From positions 1 to 42,936 of the forward strand of contig SVSI01000017.1 of NCBI GenBank assembly GCA_015064385.1: 42,936 bases of DNA. The letters run 5' to 3'. Positions within the stretch are counted from its first letter, which is position 1; every line of letters begins with the position of its first letter. The position numbers and the translations under genes were made by a program. The notes under the pieces were generated by a model that did not search any database, was not told the DNA's origin, and worked only from the letters and a program-made list of their open reading frames with translations. This DNA is from Oscillospiraceae bacterium. GTDB taxonomy: Bacteria; Bacillota; Clostridia; Oscillospirales; CAG-272. This document shows positions 35,016 through 42,358 of the stretch, in pieces.

Positions 35016-35108
35016 TTATGCCGCGGGTTCTGCAGGAGTTTCGGTGCCTTCTCCGCCCTCGCCGCCTTCGGGCGTCTCGGGAGTTTCGGGCGTCTCGGGA
35101 GTTTCGGG
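35016..35108 (-). pseudogene. In-frame C-terminal tail beyond the amber codon of the LRR gene
   Basis: After TAG (35109-35111) the same frame continues for 30 codons: four PET repeats, a Gly/Glu stretch (EGGEGGEGTE) and TPAEPAA, then TAA at 35016. Its repetitive, charged composition continues the KPSTPV end of the upstream protein, and its stop sits properly before the terminator. I read it as the original protein end, now separated by one nonsense codon. Confidence 0.7.
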
Positions 35109-37841
35109 CTACACGGGAGTGCTGGGCTTAACGGCCTCGTAGTCGGGAACTGCGTTGTAAACGGTCCAGTTCTTTTCTTCTGCTATCGAGTCGATATAAG
35201 AGCCCTCGCTGGCAAAGATCTTAACGTCGGTAGTATCCTTGAGGATATCCTCGCCGATCTCAAGTGCGCCGGCAATAGCGCCCTCCTCTGCGTCAGCGTC
35301 AAGCTTATACGCGGTATTCTTGAATACGAGCTGCTTGAGTGCGGAGCACTGAGCAAACGCTTCGTTTCCTATGCTCTTAAGATATTCGGGAAGAACTATA
35401 ACCTTTGCGGTCGTATTGCCCTTGAATGCGCCGTCCGCGATTCCTATAACGTAAAGATCCTTGAATCTGAAGCTTATGGGAACGATGACGGTTTCTTCGC
35501 TTCCGTTATACTTTTTGATTATAACTCCGTCCTTGAAGATCTCAACGATCTCCTCTTCGCCGGTCTCTTCGTTGATCACAGTCTGCTGTCCAACGATAAC
35601 TGCATCGGGAACTATCTCATATTCGTAGTCAGAGAATACCTGCTCGCCAACGCCGTTTATCACTCTTCCGAGTGCCTCGTAAACAACGGTCTCGCCGTTC
35701 ATATCAACGTAGGACTGAATATAGTTTTCAAACTCGGTGCCGAGATATCCCTTAAGAGTGAAATTCGGGTTCACAAGCGGCTTTTTGATAAGTCCCTCGG
35801 GAACGTTCTCGTTTTCGAGGAATCCGAACGCGTATCCCTCAAGCTTGGTTACGTTCTTGCCTATGGTGACCTCGGTAAGTGCGGGACAGTTAAAGAATGC
35901 TCCGATACCGAATTCAACGATGTTTTCGCTGATGTTTATGTTTTTAAGAACCGTGCAGTTTGCAAAGGTGCGCTCGCCGATGTAGATAACTGCGTCGGAA
36001 AGAGTAACGCTTTCAAGCGCGGTACAGTCCTTAAACAGCTCGGTGCCGAGACGTACGATATCTCCGAGGATCACGACAGACTTGAGCGAGGTGCATCCGT
36101 CGAAAAGTCCTTTGTTCGTGGCAGCACTGCCCGCGATGGTATCACAGCTTGCAGGGAGAACAACGCTCTCAAGCGACGTACAACCGGAGAACGAGCCCAT
36201 ACCGATAGACTCCAGTCCGATCTTGTCAATATTCATATTCTTGAGAGACGTGCAGTTTCTGAACGCACCGCCGCCGATAACGGTCAGTGATGCGGGGAAT
36301 TTGATGCTCTCAAGAGAGGAGCATCCTTCAAACGCAAATACGTCAATGTCGGTAAGGGATGCACGGAGATCTACGGTAACGAGATTTTCGCAACCGGAGA
36401 AAATTCCGTCCTCAAGAGTAACGGTGGGCTGCTTGATCGTATCCTCTCCGACCGTAATCTCACGCTCGCCATTCGCCGCACCCAAAACGGTTACGCTCTC
36501 AAGAGCTTTACATCCGCTGAAGATGTAGGTTCCGAGCGAGGTAACGCTTGCGGGGATGGTAAAGGACTTTATTGCAGTACCTGCAAACGCCTTGTCGCCG
36601 ATTGCGAACACGTTCTGTCCGTAGCTTACGTTTACAAGATTTGCACAGTTGATAAATGCTTTGGCAGGAATTACGGTAATGCCTGAGGGAAGCGCGATCG
36701 ACTCTATATTAAGAGCACCGAACGATCCCTCACCAATATTCTTGAGCGATGCGGGAAGCTTTATTTCACTAAGCGCGGTACATCCATAGAATGCGTAGTT
36801 TCCTATCGACTCAACCGAGCTTCCGATAGAAATACTTGCGGCAAGCGTACAGTTGTAGTATGCATTGTTTCCGATAGAAACGACGTTTGCCGGAACAACT
36901 ATTGCTTCGAGTGATTTACAGCTGCTGAACGCCTTTGCACCAATCGTCTCGAGATTTGCGGGAAGAGTTATATTCTTTAAGTTTACACAGTCGGCAAACG
37001 CTTCGTCGCCAATATTTACAAGAGTTTCAGGAAGATTTATACCCACGAGCTTTTCGCAGGATGCAAACATTCCGTTTGCAATAGCGGTAGTGCCGACGTC
37101 AAAGGTAACCTCTGAAAGATCTGCACAGCCGTAATATACCTTGTTTCCGTAAACGATCTCACTCTCTACGTTCACACTTTCCAAAGCGGTGTACGCGAAC
37201 GCTTCGTTGCCCACGTATTCGAGATCTTCGGGGAAGGCGAAGCTCTTGAGAGACGTGCAGTTTCTAAACGCTCCGTCCGAAATGGTGGTAACGGTAGCAG
37301 GGAGCTTTATCTCGGACGCGCCAACCTTATAGAATGCATCGCGGCCGATGACCAGAACGGAGGCGGTAGCCGTCGTGCCTGCCGCATCATCCTTCTCGCA
37401 TTCGGTGCACTCCTCGTTATCGGGAGTTTCTTCCGCGAGTGCTACTTCGTCATCGCTGCCGTCACCCTCGGGAAGCTCTTCGGTACCGTCCTCGTCATCT
37501 TCGGGCTCATCCGGCTTCTTCGCGGGAACGGTATAGCTGACCGTTTCGGGGATCTCTATAACGTCCATGGGACAGAAGCAGTCGTAAACGACGGCGCCGT
37601 CCTCATATATGTAATAAACCACGTTTCTGTACGTAACGCTGGTAATATATTCTCCGAGACCGTAGTCGAGAGGGTTAGCGGCGTCTTCTTCGCTTTCTCC
37701 GTAAACCACGTCTCCCATATTATCGTCACTCGGATTTTGATCGGGCGGCGTTACGGTGCCGGTGCCATCATCTTCGTCCTTGCATGCAAAAAGAGAAAGA
37801 AGCATGACCGACACAAGTAAAAGTGCTATAAGTTTCTTCAT
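35109..37841 (-). CDS. BspA-like leucine-rich-repeat surface lipoprotein
   Basis: 910 residues. Signal peptide with lipobox LFA-Cys20, so membrane-attached outside the cell. Then an acidic linker (residues about 24-50 and a Glu/Asp-rich stretch near 120-150) and some 20 repeats of the LRR_5/BspA type (about 23 residues: IxxxAFxxCxxLxxIxLPxxVxxIG), in which GAFRNCTSLKS and GDEAFADCVNL recur. The last part has an Ig-like insert and a final repeat. BspA-type proteins bind host matrix or other bacteria. Start ATG follows AGGAGCG; the reading frame upstream of it crosses the promoter and the TPP riboswitch. The gene ends at TAG, probably a premature stop (see the tail entry). Confidence 0.9.
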   Translation of the reverse strand: MKKLIALLLVSVMLLSLFACKDEDDGTGTVTPPDQNPSDDNMGDVVYGESEEDAANPLDYGLGEYITSVTYRNVVYYIYEDGAVVYDCFCPMDVIEIPETVSYTVPAKKPDEPEDDEDGTEELPEGDGSDDEVALAEETPDNEECTECEKDDAAGTTATASVLVIGRDAFYKVGASEIKLPATVTTISDGAFRNCTSLKSFAFPEDLEYVGNEAFAYTALESVNVESEIVYGNKVYYGCADLSEVTFDVGTTAIANGMFASCEKLVGINLPETLVNIGDEAFADCVNLKNITLPANLETIGAKAFSSCKSLEAIVVPANVVSIGNNAYYNCTLAASISIGSSVESIGNYAFYGCTALSEIKLPASLKNIGEGSFGALNIESIALPSGITVIPAKAFINCANLVNVSYGQNVFAIGDKAFAGTAIKSFTIPASVTSLGTYIFSGCKALESVTVLGAANGEREITVGEDTIKQPTVTLEDGIFSGCENLVTVDLRASLTDIDVFAFEGCSSLESIKFPASLTVIGGGAFRNCTSLKNMNIDKIGLESIGMGSFSGCTSLESVVLPASCDTIAGSAATNKGLFDGCTSLKSVVILGDIVRLGTELFKDCTALESVTLSDAVIYIGERTFANCTVLKNINISENIVEFGIGAFFNCPALTEVTIGKNVTKLEGYAFGFLENENVPEGLIKKPLVNPNFTLKGYLGTEFENYIQSYVDMNGETVVYEALGRVINGVGEQVFSDYEYEIVPDAVIVGQQTVINEETGEEEIVEIFKDGVIIKKYNGSEETVIVPISFRFKDLYVIGIADGAFKGNTTAKVIVLPEYLKSIGNEAFAQCSALKQLVFKNTAYKLDADAEEGAIAGALEIGEDILKDTTDVKIFASEGSYIDSIAEEKNWTVYNAVPDYEAVKPSTPV

Positions 37842-37871
37842 GATTTTCGCTCCTGTATAAGTAATCACTTT

Positions 37872-37900
37872 ATTATATAACATAAGCGGGCTTATGTCAA
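37872..37900 (-). promoter_or_regulatory. Promoter of the LRR gene with palindromic spacer
   Basis: Minus strand TTGACA (37895-37900), 17 bp, TATAAT (37872-37877): full consensus. The spacer is almost wholly a perfect inverted repeat, CATAAGC-GG-GCTTATG (37881-37896), which overlaps the -35 box by two bases. This is the position of a repressor operator. It is divergent from the thiT promoter 30 bp away. Confidence 0.85.
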
Positions 37901-37930
37901 GAGAATTAAAAAGTTTTTTCGCCAAAACTC

Positions 37931-37959
37931 TTGACAAAACTGTTACACGGGTGTATATT
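37931..37959 (+). promoter_or_regulatory. thiT promoter
   Basis: TTGACA (37931-37936), 17 bp, TATATT (37954-37959), about 25 bases upstream of the TPP riboswitch. Confidence 0.8.
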
Positions 37960-37982
37960 ATATGTGAAAATTGCATACGTGA

Positions 37983-38070
37983 ACAGTCAGGGGTGCTGCA
38001 TAGCGGCTGAGACGGCAAATGAGCCGAACCCTTTAACCTGATACGGATAATACCGGCGGAGGGAGATTTG
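37983..38070 (+). promoter_or_regulatory. TPP (THI-element) riboswitch
   Basis: The conserved core is plain: GGGGTGC, GGCTGAGA, GAACCCTTTAACCTGAT and the closing CCGGCGGAGGGA. It senses thiamine pyrophosphate; the metabolite-bound form normally turns off downstream thiamine genes. Here it precedes thiT and, at 38089, a terminator hairpin, so control by premature termination is expected. Confidence 0.96.
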
Positions 38071-38088
38071 TCATAACAAAACATTTCG

Positions 38089-38118
38089 GTCCGCGCGCTG
38101 TATGCTCGCGGCCTTTTT
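38089..38118 (+). terminator. Riboswitch-linked terminator
   Basis: Arms GG(T)CCGCG and CGCGGCC with one bulge, followed by five T, between the TPP aptamer and thiT. It is the likely expression platform. Confidence 0.75.
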
Positions 38119-38172
38119 ATATCGCACCGACTGCTTCATAACGGCAAAATAAATTTTTAAGGAGGGAACATT

Positions 38173-38727
38173 TTGAAACGTTCCGAAAAACTAAAAAAAC
38201 TCATTATATGCGCCCTTATGATAGCGCTTGCCAACGTACTGAGCTTCGTTAAGATCGATATGCCCATGGGCGGCGGTCTCACTATCTGCAGTATGGTGCC
38301 GCTCGTTCTATTAGCATTTATCTACGGCCCCAAATGGGGACTTTCGTGTGCTTTTATTTACAGCGTTTTCCAGCTCATTTTCGGGCTTGACAACGTTGCT
38401 TATGCCTCAAACGGATTTATCGCGGCAGTGATCATTCTTTTCGACTATATCGTAGCGTATTCGGTTATCGGTCTTGCGGGATTTTTCAGAGACGAAAAGC
38501 GTTCGTCAAAAAGAATAATTCTTGCCTCTGTGACTGTACTGCTCCTGCGATTCGTCTGCCATTTCATCACGGGCGCCTTCGTTTGGGACGCCCTATGGCC
38601 GAACGAATTCGGACTCTCTCCCATCGTATATTCACTCGCCTACAACGGAATATATATGCTCCCCGAAATCGCAATAACGTCGCTCGTCTGCGCCGCTATA
38701 TGCCCGGCGATCAAGGATCGCATATAA
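38173..38727 (+). CDS. thiT: Energy-coupled thiamine transporter S component
   Basis: 184 residues, six membrane segments, matching ThiT: the N-terminal MIALANVLSFVKIDMPMGGG, the loop YGPKWGLSCAFIYSVFQLIFG and the C-terminal FVWDALWPNEFG...SLAYNGIYMLPE. ThiT binds thiamine with nanomolar affinity in the family and works with a shared ECF module (EcfA1, EcfA2, EcfT), not present in this window. The TPP riboswitch upstream supports the call. The start is TTG, six bases after GGAGGG; there is no in-frame ATG near. Confidence 0.95.
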   Translation: MKRSEKLKKLIICALMIALANVLSFVKIDMPMGGGLTICSMVPLVLLAFIYGPKWGLSCAFIYSVFQLIFGLDNVAYASNGFIAAVIILFDYIVAYSVIGLAGFFRDEKRSSKRIILASVTVLLLRFVCHFITGAFVWDALWPNEFGLSPIVYSLAYNGIYMLPEIAITSLVCAAICPAIKDRI

Positions 38728-38748
38728 CTAAAAGCTCAGCCGCTTATA

Positions 38749-38780
38749 CACCGCCGTCCGATCTTGGACGGCGGTGTTTT
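38749..38780 (+). terminator. thiT terminator
   Basis: 11 bp perfect stem CACCGCCGTCC/GGACGGCGGTG, GATCTT loop, then TTTT. Confidence 0.88.
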
Positions 38781-38820
38781 CGCGCTTTGTCATTTTTTTA
38801 ACCAAATTATCGGAAAACTC

Positions 38821-38849
38821 TTGATTTTTAGAAAAAAATGTTGTATTAT
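38821..38849 (+). promoter_or_regulatory. pfkA promoter
   Basis: TTGATT (38821-38826), 17 bp, TATTAT (38844-38849), with a ~75-base leader containing CGGAC/GTCCG and AGAAAGGAACGG before the ATG. Confidence 0.75.
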
Positions 38850-38934
38850 ATGAAATTGAAACCTTAAATTTTAAGCACCGCTCGTTTTCGGACCGAAGGA
38901 TCGTCCGTAAAAACGCAGAAAGGAACGGTAATAT

Positions 38935-39996
38935 ATGCAAAAATTCAGAAAAATAGGAGTTCTTACCTCGGGAGGAGATGCTCCCGGAATGAACGCAGCA
39001 ATCCGCGCCGTAACCCTCGCCGCAGAAGTAAACGGCGTTGACGTTGTTGCAATATACGACGGATATCAGGGGCTTATGGAAGGCAACGTCCACGACATCA
39101 GTGCAAAGGACGTATCCGGTGTTATCAGAATCGGAGGAACCTTCCTCCACTCTGCGCGAAGCCCCGAATTTATGCTTGAGGAGGGTATGCAGAGAGCTAT
39201 TGCGACCTGTAAAAAGCACGGTATTGACGGCATAGTTGCCATTGGAGGCGACGGTACGTTCAGAGGAGCTACCGACCTCACTCTTCGCGGTATTCCCTGC
39301 ATTGGAATCCCCGGAACCATCGATAACGACGTTACCGCAAGTGACTCGACTATCGGATACGACACCGCACTTAAAACGACCGTCACAATGATCGACTGTC
39401 TGCGCGACACCTGCGAGTCTCACGCAAGATGCAACGTAGTTGAGGTAATGGGCAGACACGCAGGATATATCGCACTCGAAAGCGCTATCGCTACCGGTGC
39501 GGAAGCGGTCATAATCAAGGAAATTCCTCACGACGAGGACGCTATCATAAAGCGCATTGCCGACCTCAAGGCAAACGGCAAGCGCAGCTTTATCATAGTA
39601 GTCTCCGAGGGACTCGGAAACTACGGCGAAACCCTCGCTCCAAAGATTGAGGCATTTACCGGAGTTGAAACGAGATTTGCGCGCTTTGCTCACGTCGTAC
39701 GCGGAGGCGTCCCCACCGTTGCAGACAGAGTCATGGCAACCCAGATGGGCGCAAAGGCAGTCGAGCTTCTGCTTGCTGGAAAGAGCAATCTCGTAGTTTG
39801 CAAGAGAAACGGCAAGATCGTTTCTGAGGAAATAAGATACGCGCTCACGGTGGACAGAATGTTCAAAGGCAAGCTCAAGGACGGCGACCTCGATACGTTC
39901 AGTGAGGAGCAGATCGAGTCGATGAAGGCGCTCTGCGAGCTTCGTACCAAGGAGATCCGCAGACTTTACGACCTCGTTGATAAGGTTGCAAAATAA
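38935..39996 (+). CDS. pfkA: ATP-dependent 6-phosphofructokinase
   Basis: 353 residues. Phosphorylates fructose 6-phosphate to the 1,6-bisphosphate, the committed step of glycolysis. Motifs: TSGGDAPGMN (11-20), GGDGTFRG (104-111), PGTIDND (126-132) with the catalytic Asp130, and MGRHAGYIAL. Glycine in both GGDG and PGTIDND marks the ATP-using type; pyrophosphate-dependent enzymes have Asp and Lys there. It is about 30 residues longer than E. coli PfkA, mostly at the C-terminus. Monocistronic. Confidence 0.95.
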   Translation: MQKFRKIGVLTSGGDAPGMNAAIRAVTLAAEVNGVDVVAIYDGYQGLMEGNVHDISAKDVSGVIRIGGTFLHSARSPEFMLEEGMQRAIATCKKHGIDGIVAIGGDGTFRGATDLTLRGIPCIGIPGTIDNDVTASDSTIGYDTALKTTVTMIDCLRDTCESHARCNVVEVMGRHAGYIALESAIATGAEAVIIKEIPHDEDAIIKRIADLKANGKRSFIIVVSEGLGNYGETLAPKIEAFTGVETRFARFAHVVRGGVPTVADRVMATQMGAKAVELLLAGKSNLVVCKRNGKIVSEEIRYALTVDRMFKGKLKDGDLDTFSEEQIESMKALCELRTKEIRRLYDLVDKVAK

Positions 39997-40005
39997 TTTG
40001 ACATT

Positions 40006-40040
40006 AAAACACGGAATTTCCCACAAATTCCGTGTTTTTT
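40006..40040 (+). terminator. pfkA terminator
   Basis: 14 bp stem AAAACACGGAATTT/AAATTCCGTGTTTT with CCCAC loop and T-run. Confidence 0.9.
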
Positions 40041-40075
40041 GGTACAAACGCATCGTTGCGCATATAAAATGCTCT

Positions 40076-40142
40076 TTAAGTAAAGTTTTGGAAAGAGTGT
40101 GAGACGACTTTTTTCAAAAATTTGTCTCACGATCGTCTCACA
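40076..40142 (+). repeat. TAAGTAAAG hairpin element, copy B
   Basis: Head TTAAGTAAAGTTTTGGAAAG, then a stem TGTGAGACGA (40098-40107) with perfect 10 bp partner TCGTCTCACA (40133-40142). A second, overlapping partner GTCTCAC (40124-40130) offers an alternative pairing. The loop is CTTTTTTCAAAAA, shared with copies A and C. Confidence 0.75.
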
Positions 40143-40196
40143 TAAGTAAAGTTTTTGAAGGGGTTTGGGGAAACTTTTTTCAAAAAGCTTCCCCAA
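40142..40196 (+). repeat. TAAGTAAAG hairpin element, copy C
   Basis: Head ATAAGTAAAGTTTTTGAAGG, then stem TTGGGGAA (40065-40072 plus 100; i.e. 40165-40172) with partner TTCCCCAA (40189-40196) around ACTTTTTTCAAAAAGC. It ends 16 bases before the comM start codon, with AAAAAGGT between. Copy B is directly adjacent. Confidence 0.75.
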
Positions 40197-40212
40197 GAAA
40201 AAGGTAACAAAA

Positions 40213-41745
40213 ATGCTAAAGGTTCTTCATTCGGCGTCACTTTTCGGTGCAGACGGATTTTTAGTCACCATCGAATGCAGCGTGTCCGACAAATTTCCGC
40301 TTTTCGAGATCGTCGGACTTCCCGACAACGCAATAAAGGAGTCAAAGGAAAGAATAAGAGTGGCGTCCGAAAATTCGGGACTTCTCTTCCCCGATTCCGA
40401 AATAGTTATCAACCTTGCACCCGCCGATATTAAAAAGGCGGGCTCGGCGTTCGACCTTGCAATGCTCATCGGAATTTTTGCAGGTGCCGGAAAGATCGAC
40501 TGCGACTTTTCCGACAAATGCTTTATAGGCGAGCTGTCGCTCTCGGGCGAAGTAAAGCCGGTCAGAGGAATGCTCTGTATGTGCATCGCCGCCGCAAAAG
40601 CGGGACTTAAAGAGTTCTACGTCCCCGTAGAAAACGCCGCAGAAGCATCGGCAGTTGAGGGAATAAACGTACATCCCGTAAAGAACGTCCGCGATCTTTA
40701 CGAGGCACTCAACGGACGTCTTGAGCTTGAGACGGTCACCTTCGATAAAAGCGCGTATTTCAGCCGCGTGGCAAAGACCGATATAGACTTTTCGGACGTG
40801 CGCGGTCAGGAAAGAGCCAAGCGCGCTATTGAAATAGCCGCCGCAGGATCGCATAATATACTTATGATCGGTCCTCCCGGAACGGGAAAAAGTATGCTTG
40901 CAAAGCGTATTGCCACCGTGCTCCCCGAGATGACCTTCAAAGAAGCGATCGAAACCACGAAAATACATTCAATTTCCGGAATTTTGCCCCCGAACGCGTC
41001 GCTCGTTGCCGCGCGTCCGTTCAGATCGCCCCATCATACGATGTCTGCGGCGTCTCTTGCGGGAGGAGGAAGTATTCCCGTACCCGGCGAGGTCTCGCTC
41101 GCACACAACGGAGTTCTCTTCCTTGACGAGCTTCCCGAGTTTAACAAGCAGGTAACCGAAACGCTCCGTCAGCCGCTCGAGGACGGACAGATAACGATAA
41201 CCCGAGCACTCGGAAAGTTTACGTTCCAAAGTGACTTTATGCTCGTTTGCGCTATGAACCCCTGCCGATGCGGATACTACGGCCATCCGACCAAAAAGTG
41301 CACCTGCAAGGCGGACGATATAAAGAAATATCTCTCAAAGATAAGCGGCCCCCTGCTCGACAGAATAGATATTCAGATAGAGGTTCCCTCGATCTCGTTT
41401 GACGAGATATCAGATCCGACGCCTGCGGAAAGCTCGGAAAAGATACGGGAAAGAGTCAACCGCGCACGCGCGTTTGCCCGTCACAGATTTGAAAAGGGCG
41501 GTAAGGAGGTCAAGGCAAACGGAAGTCTTTCCGCCGCCGACGTCCGTGCCTTTTGCATCACAGATGACGAGGGACGCGAGCTGCTGAAGGCGGCGTTCAC
41601 CTCTCTCGGACTCTCGGCAAGAGGTCACGACAGACTGCTTCGCGTCGCGCGTACGATAGCCGACCTTGAAGAAAGCGAAACGATAAAAGCGCACCACATA
41701 GCCGAGGCAATACAGCTTCGCTCACTTGACAGAAAGTATTTTTGA
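40213..41745 (+). CDS. comM: YifB/ComM family Mg-chelatase-like AAA+ ATPase
   Basis: 510 residues: an N-terminal Lon-protease-S16-like fold (about 1-170), then an AAA+ domain with Walker A GPPGTGKSM (about 219) and Walker B LFLDELPEF, and a C-terminal Mg_chelatase_C domain. It contains CNPCRCGYYG-type cysteines (MNPCRCGYYGHPTKKCTC), as is usual for this family. ComM is a hexameric helicase that drives branch migration of incoming DNA during natural transformation, shown in Vibrio; many non-competent bacteria also keep it. The ATG follows AAAAAGGT. An upstream extension to 40165 would run through a repeat element. Confidence 0.94.
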   Translation: MLKVLHSASLFGADGFLVTIECSVSDKFPLFEIVGLPDNAIKESKERIRVASENSGLLFPDSEIVINLAPADIKKAGSAFDLAMLIGIFAGAGKIDCDFSDKCFIGELSLSGEVKPVRGMLCMCIAAAKAGLKEFYVPVENAAEASAVEGINVHPVKNVRDLYEALNGRLELETVTFDKSAYFSRVAKTDIDFSDVRGQERAKRAIEIAAAGSHNILMIGPPGTGKSMLAKRIATVLPEMTFKEAIETTKIHSISGILPPNASLVAARPFRSPHHTMSAASLAGGGSIPVPGEVSLAHNGVLFLDELPEFNKQVTETLRQPLEDGQITITRALGKFTFQSDFMLVCAMNPCRCGYYGHPTKKCTCKADDIKKYLSKISGPLLDRIDIQIEVPSISFDEISDPTPAESSEKIRERVNRARAFARHRFEKGGKEVKANGSLSAADVRAFCITDDEGRELLKAAFTSLGLSARGHDRLLRVARTIADLEESETIKAHHIAEAIQLRSLDRKYF

Positions 41746-41753
41746 AAATTCGT

Positions 41754-41789
41754 TCTCTGCCGCAAAAGTGCGGCAGAGACGATTTTTTT
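41754..41789 (+). terminator. comM terminator
   Basis: 10 bp stem TCTCTGCCGC/GCGGCAGAGA (41754-41763, 41770-41779) followed by seven T. Confidence 0.92.
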
Positions 41790-41819
41790 GATTTTTTGCA
41801 AAAAAATTCTAAAAAACTG

Positions 41820-41848
41820 TTGACAAAGCGAAAAGCTTATGTTATAAT
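41820..41848 (+). promoter_or_regulatory. Promoter of the tRNA-Thr/tRNA-Tyr operon
   Basis: TTGACA (41820-41825), 17 bp, TATAAT (41843-41848): full consensus, 30 bases upstream of mature tRNA-Thr. Confidence 0.92.
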
Positions 41849-41877
41849 GAGTCTCGCCGTGTGAAACGGGCAAAGTC

Positions 41878-41949
41878 GCTGGTGTGGCTCAATGGCAGAG
41901 CAGCTGATTTGTAATCAGCAGGTTGATGGTTCGACTCCGTTCACCAGCT
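41878..41949 (+). tRNA. tRNA-Thr (TGT)
   Basis: 72-base cloverleaf, acceptor GCTGGTG/CACCAGC, anticodon loop TTTGTAA (TGT), discriminator U. No encoded CCA. Confidence 0.95.
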
Positions 41950-41985
41950 TTATGAGCCGAAAACGGCTGAAAACTTAATATTTAT

Positions 41986-42068
41986 GGGGGAATTCCCGAG
42001 CGGCCAAAGGGGGCAGACTGTAAATCTGTTGTGCATTCACTTCGGTGGTCCGAATCCACCTTCCCCCA
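41986..42068 (+). tRNA. tRNA-Tyr (GTA)
   Basis: 83-base type II cloverleaf with a long variable arm (around TGCATTCACTTCGGTG), acceptor GGGGGAA/TTCCCCC, anticodon loop CTGTAAA (GTA), discriminator A. CCA not encoded. Confidence 0.96.
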
Positions 42069-42070
42069 TC

Positions 42071-42104
42071 AAAAATACCATCGCAATAGCGATGGTATTT
42101 TTTT
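42071..42104 (+). terminator. tRNA-Thr/Tyr terminator
   Basis: 14 bp perfect stem AAAAATACCATCGC/GCGATGGTATTTTT with AATA loop, then T residues. Confidence 0.92.
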
Positions 42105-42108
42105 ATCC

Positions 42109-42308
42109 ACGCCGCAGGCTTGGCATATCATCAGCCCCTGCGGGGCTGGATATCATCACGGCAATGCCGTGTATCTCATCACGCGCCAGCGTGCATTTTC
42201 CCTTCGGCTTAATGATATGCAATGCTTCGCATTGATGATATACCGCAACAAGTTGCGGATGATATACACGCCTTCGGCGTGATTGGGATGCGAGCTGGCA
42301 AAAAGCTC
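42109..42308 (+). repeat. Nested array of short hairpins with complementary spacers
   Basis: At least six hairpins: 42132-42148 (CAGCCCC/GGGGCTG), 42157-42171 (CACGGC/GCCGTG), 42180-42193 (CACGC/GCGTG), 42220-42234 (CAATGC/GCATTG), 42243-42258 (CCGCAAC/GTTGCGG) and 42267-42281 (CACGCC/GGCGTG). A degenerate one lies at 42111-42124, and GAGCT/AGCTC at 42292-42308. Left spacers read ATATCAT (42125-42131, 42150-42156; degenerate at 42172-42179). Right spacers read ATGATAT (42212-42218, 42235-42241, 42259-42265), the exact complement. The spacers can therefore pair outer to inner, with hairpins branching off. No coding frame is convincing here. Confidence 0.8.
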
Positions 42309-42337
42309 TTGATTTAGTCTATAAAATGTGATATAAT
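42309..42337 (+). promoter_or_regulatory. Promoter of the four-helix-bundle gene
   Basis: TTGATT (42309-42314), 17 bp, TATAAT (42332-42337). The -35 box follows directly on the last hairpin of the array, so promoter and array form one unit. Confidence 0.8.
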
Positions 42338-42358
42338 TCCCTTGAAGGGAGTGATTAT

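Noticed and set aside
35109..35111. Genome-wide recoding of TAG (for example pyrrolysine)
   Set aside because: murC ends at TAG at the normal family length and no readthrough product is plausible there.
37842..38084. N-terminal extension of the LRR protein
   Set aside because: It would include the promoter, the palindrome and the antisense of the TPP riboswitch; the ATG at 37841 begins a proper lipoprotein signal peptide.
38728..40053. 441-codon minus-strand frame across pfkA
   Set aside because: It crosses the pfkA promoter and coding region and both flanking terminators, and resembles nothing.
41984..42282. Two 83-codon frames over tRNA-Tyr and the hairpin array
   Set aside because: They read through a tRNA and its terminator and have no ribosome site or recognisable product.
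42109..42308. CRISPR array
   Set aside because: The constant parts are only 7-8 bases and invert orientation halfway; the variable parts are self-complementary hairpins, not spacers.
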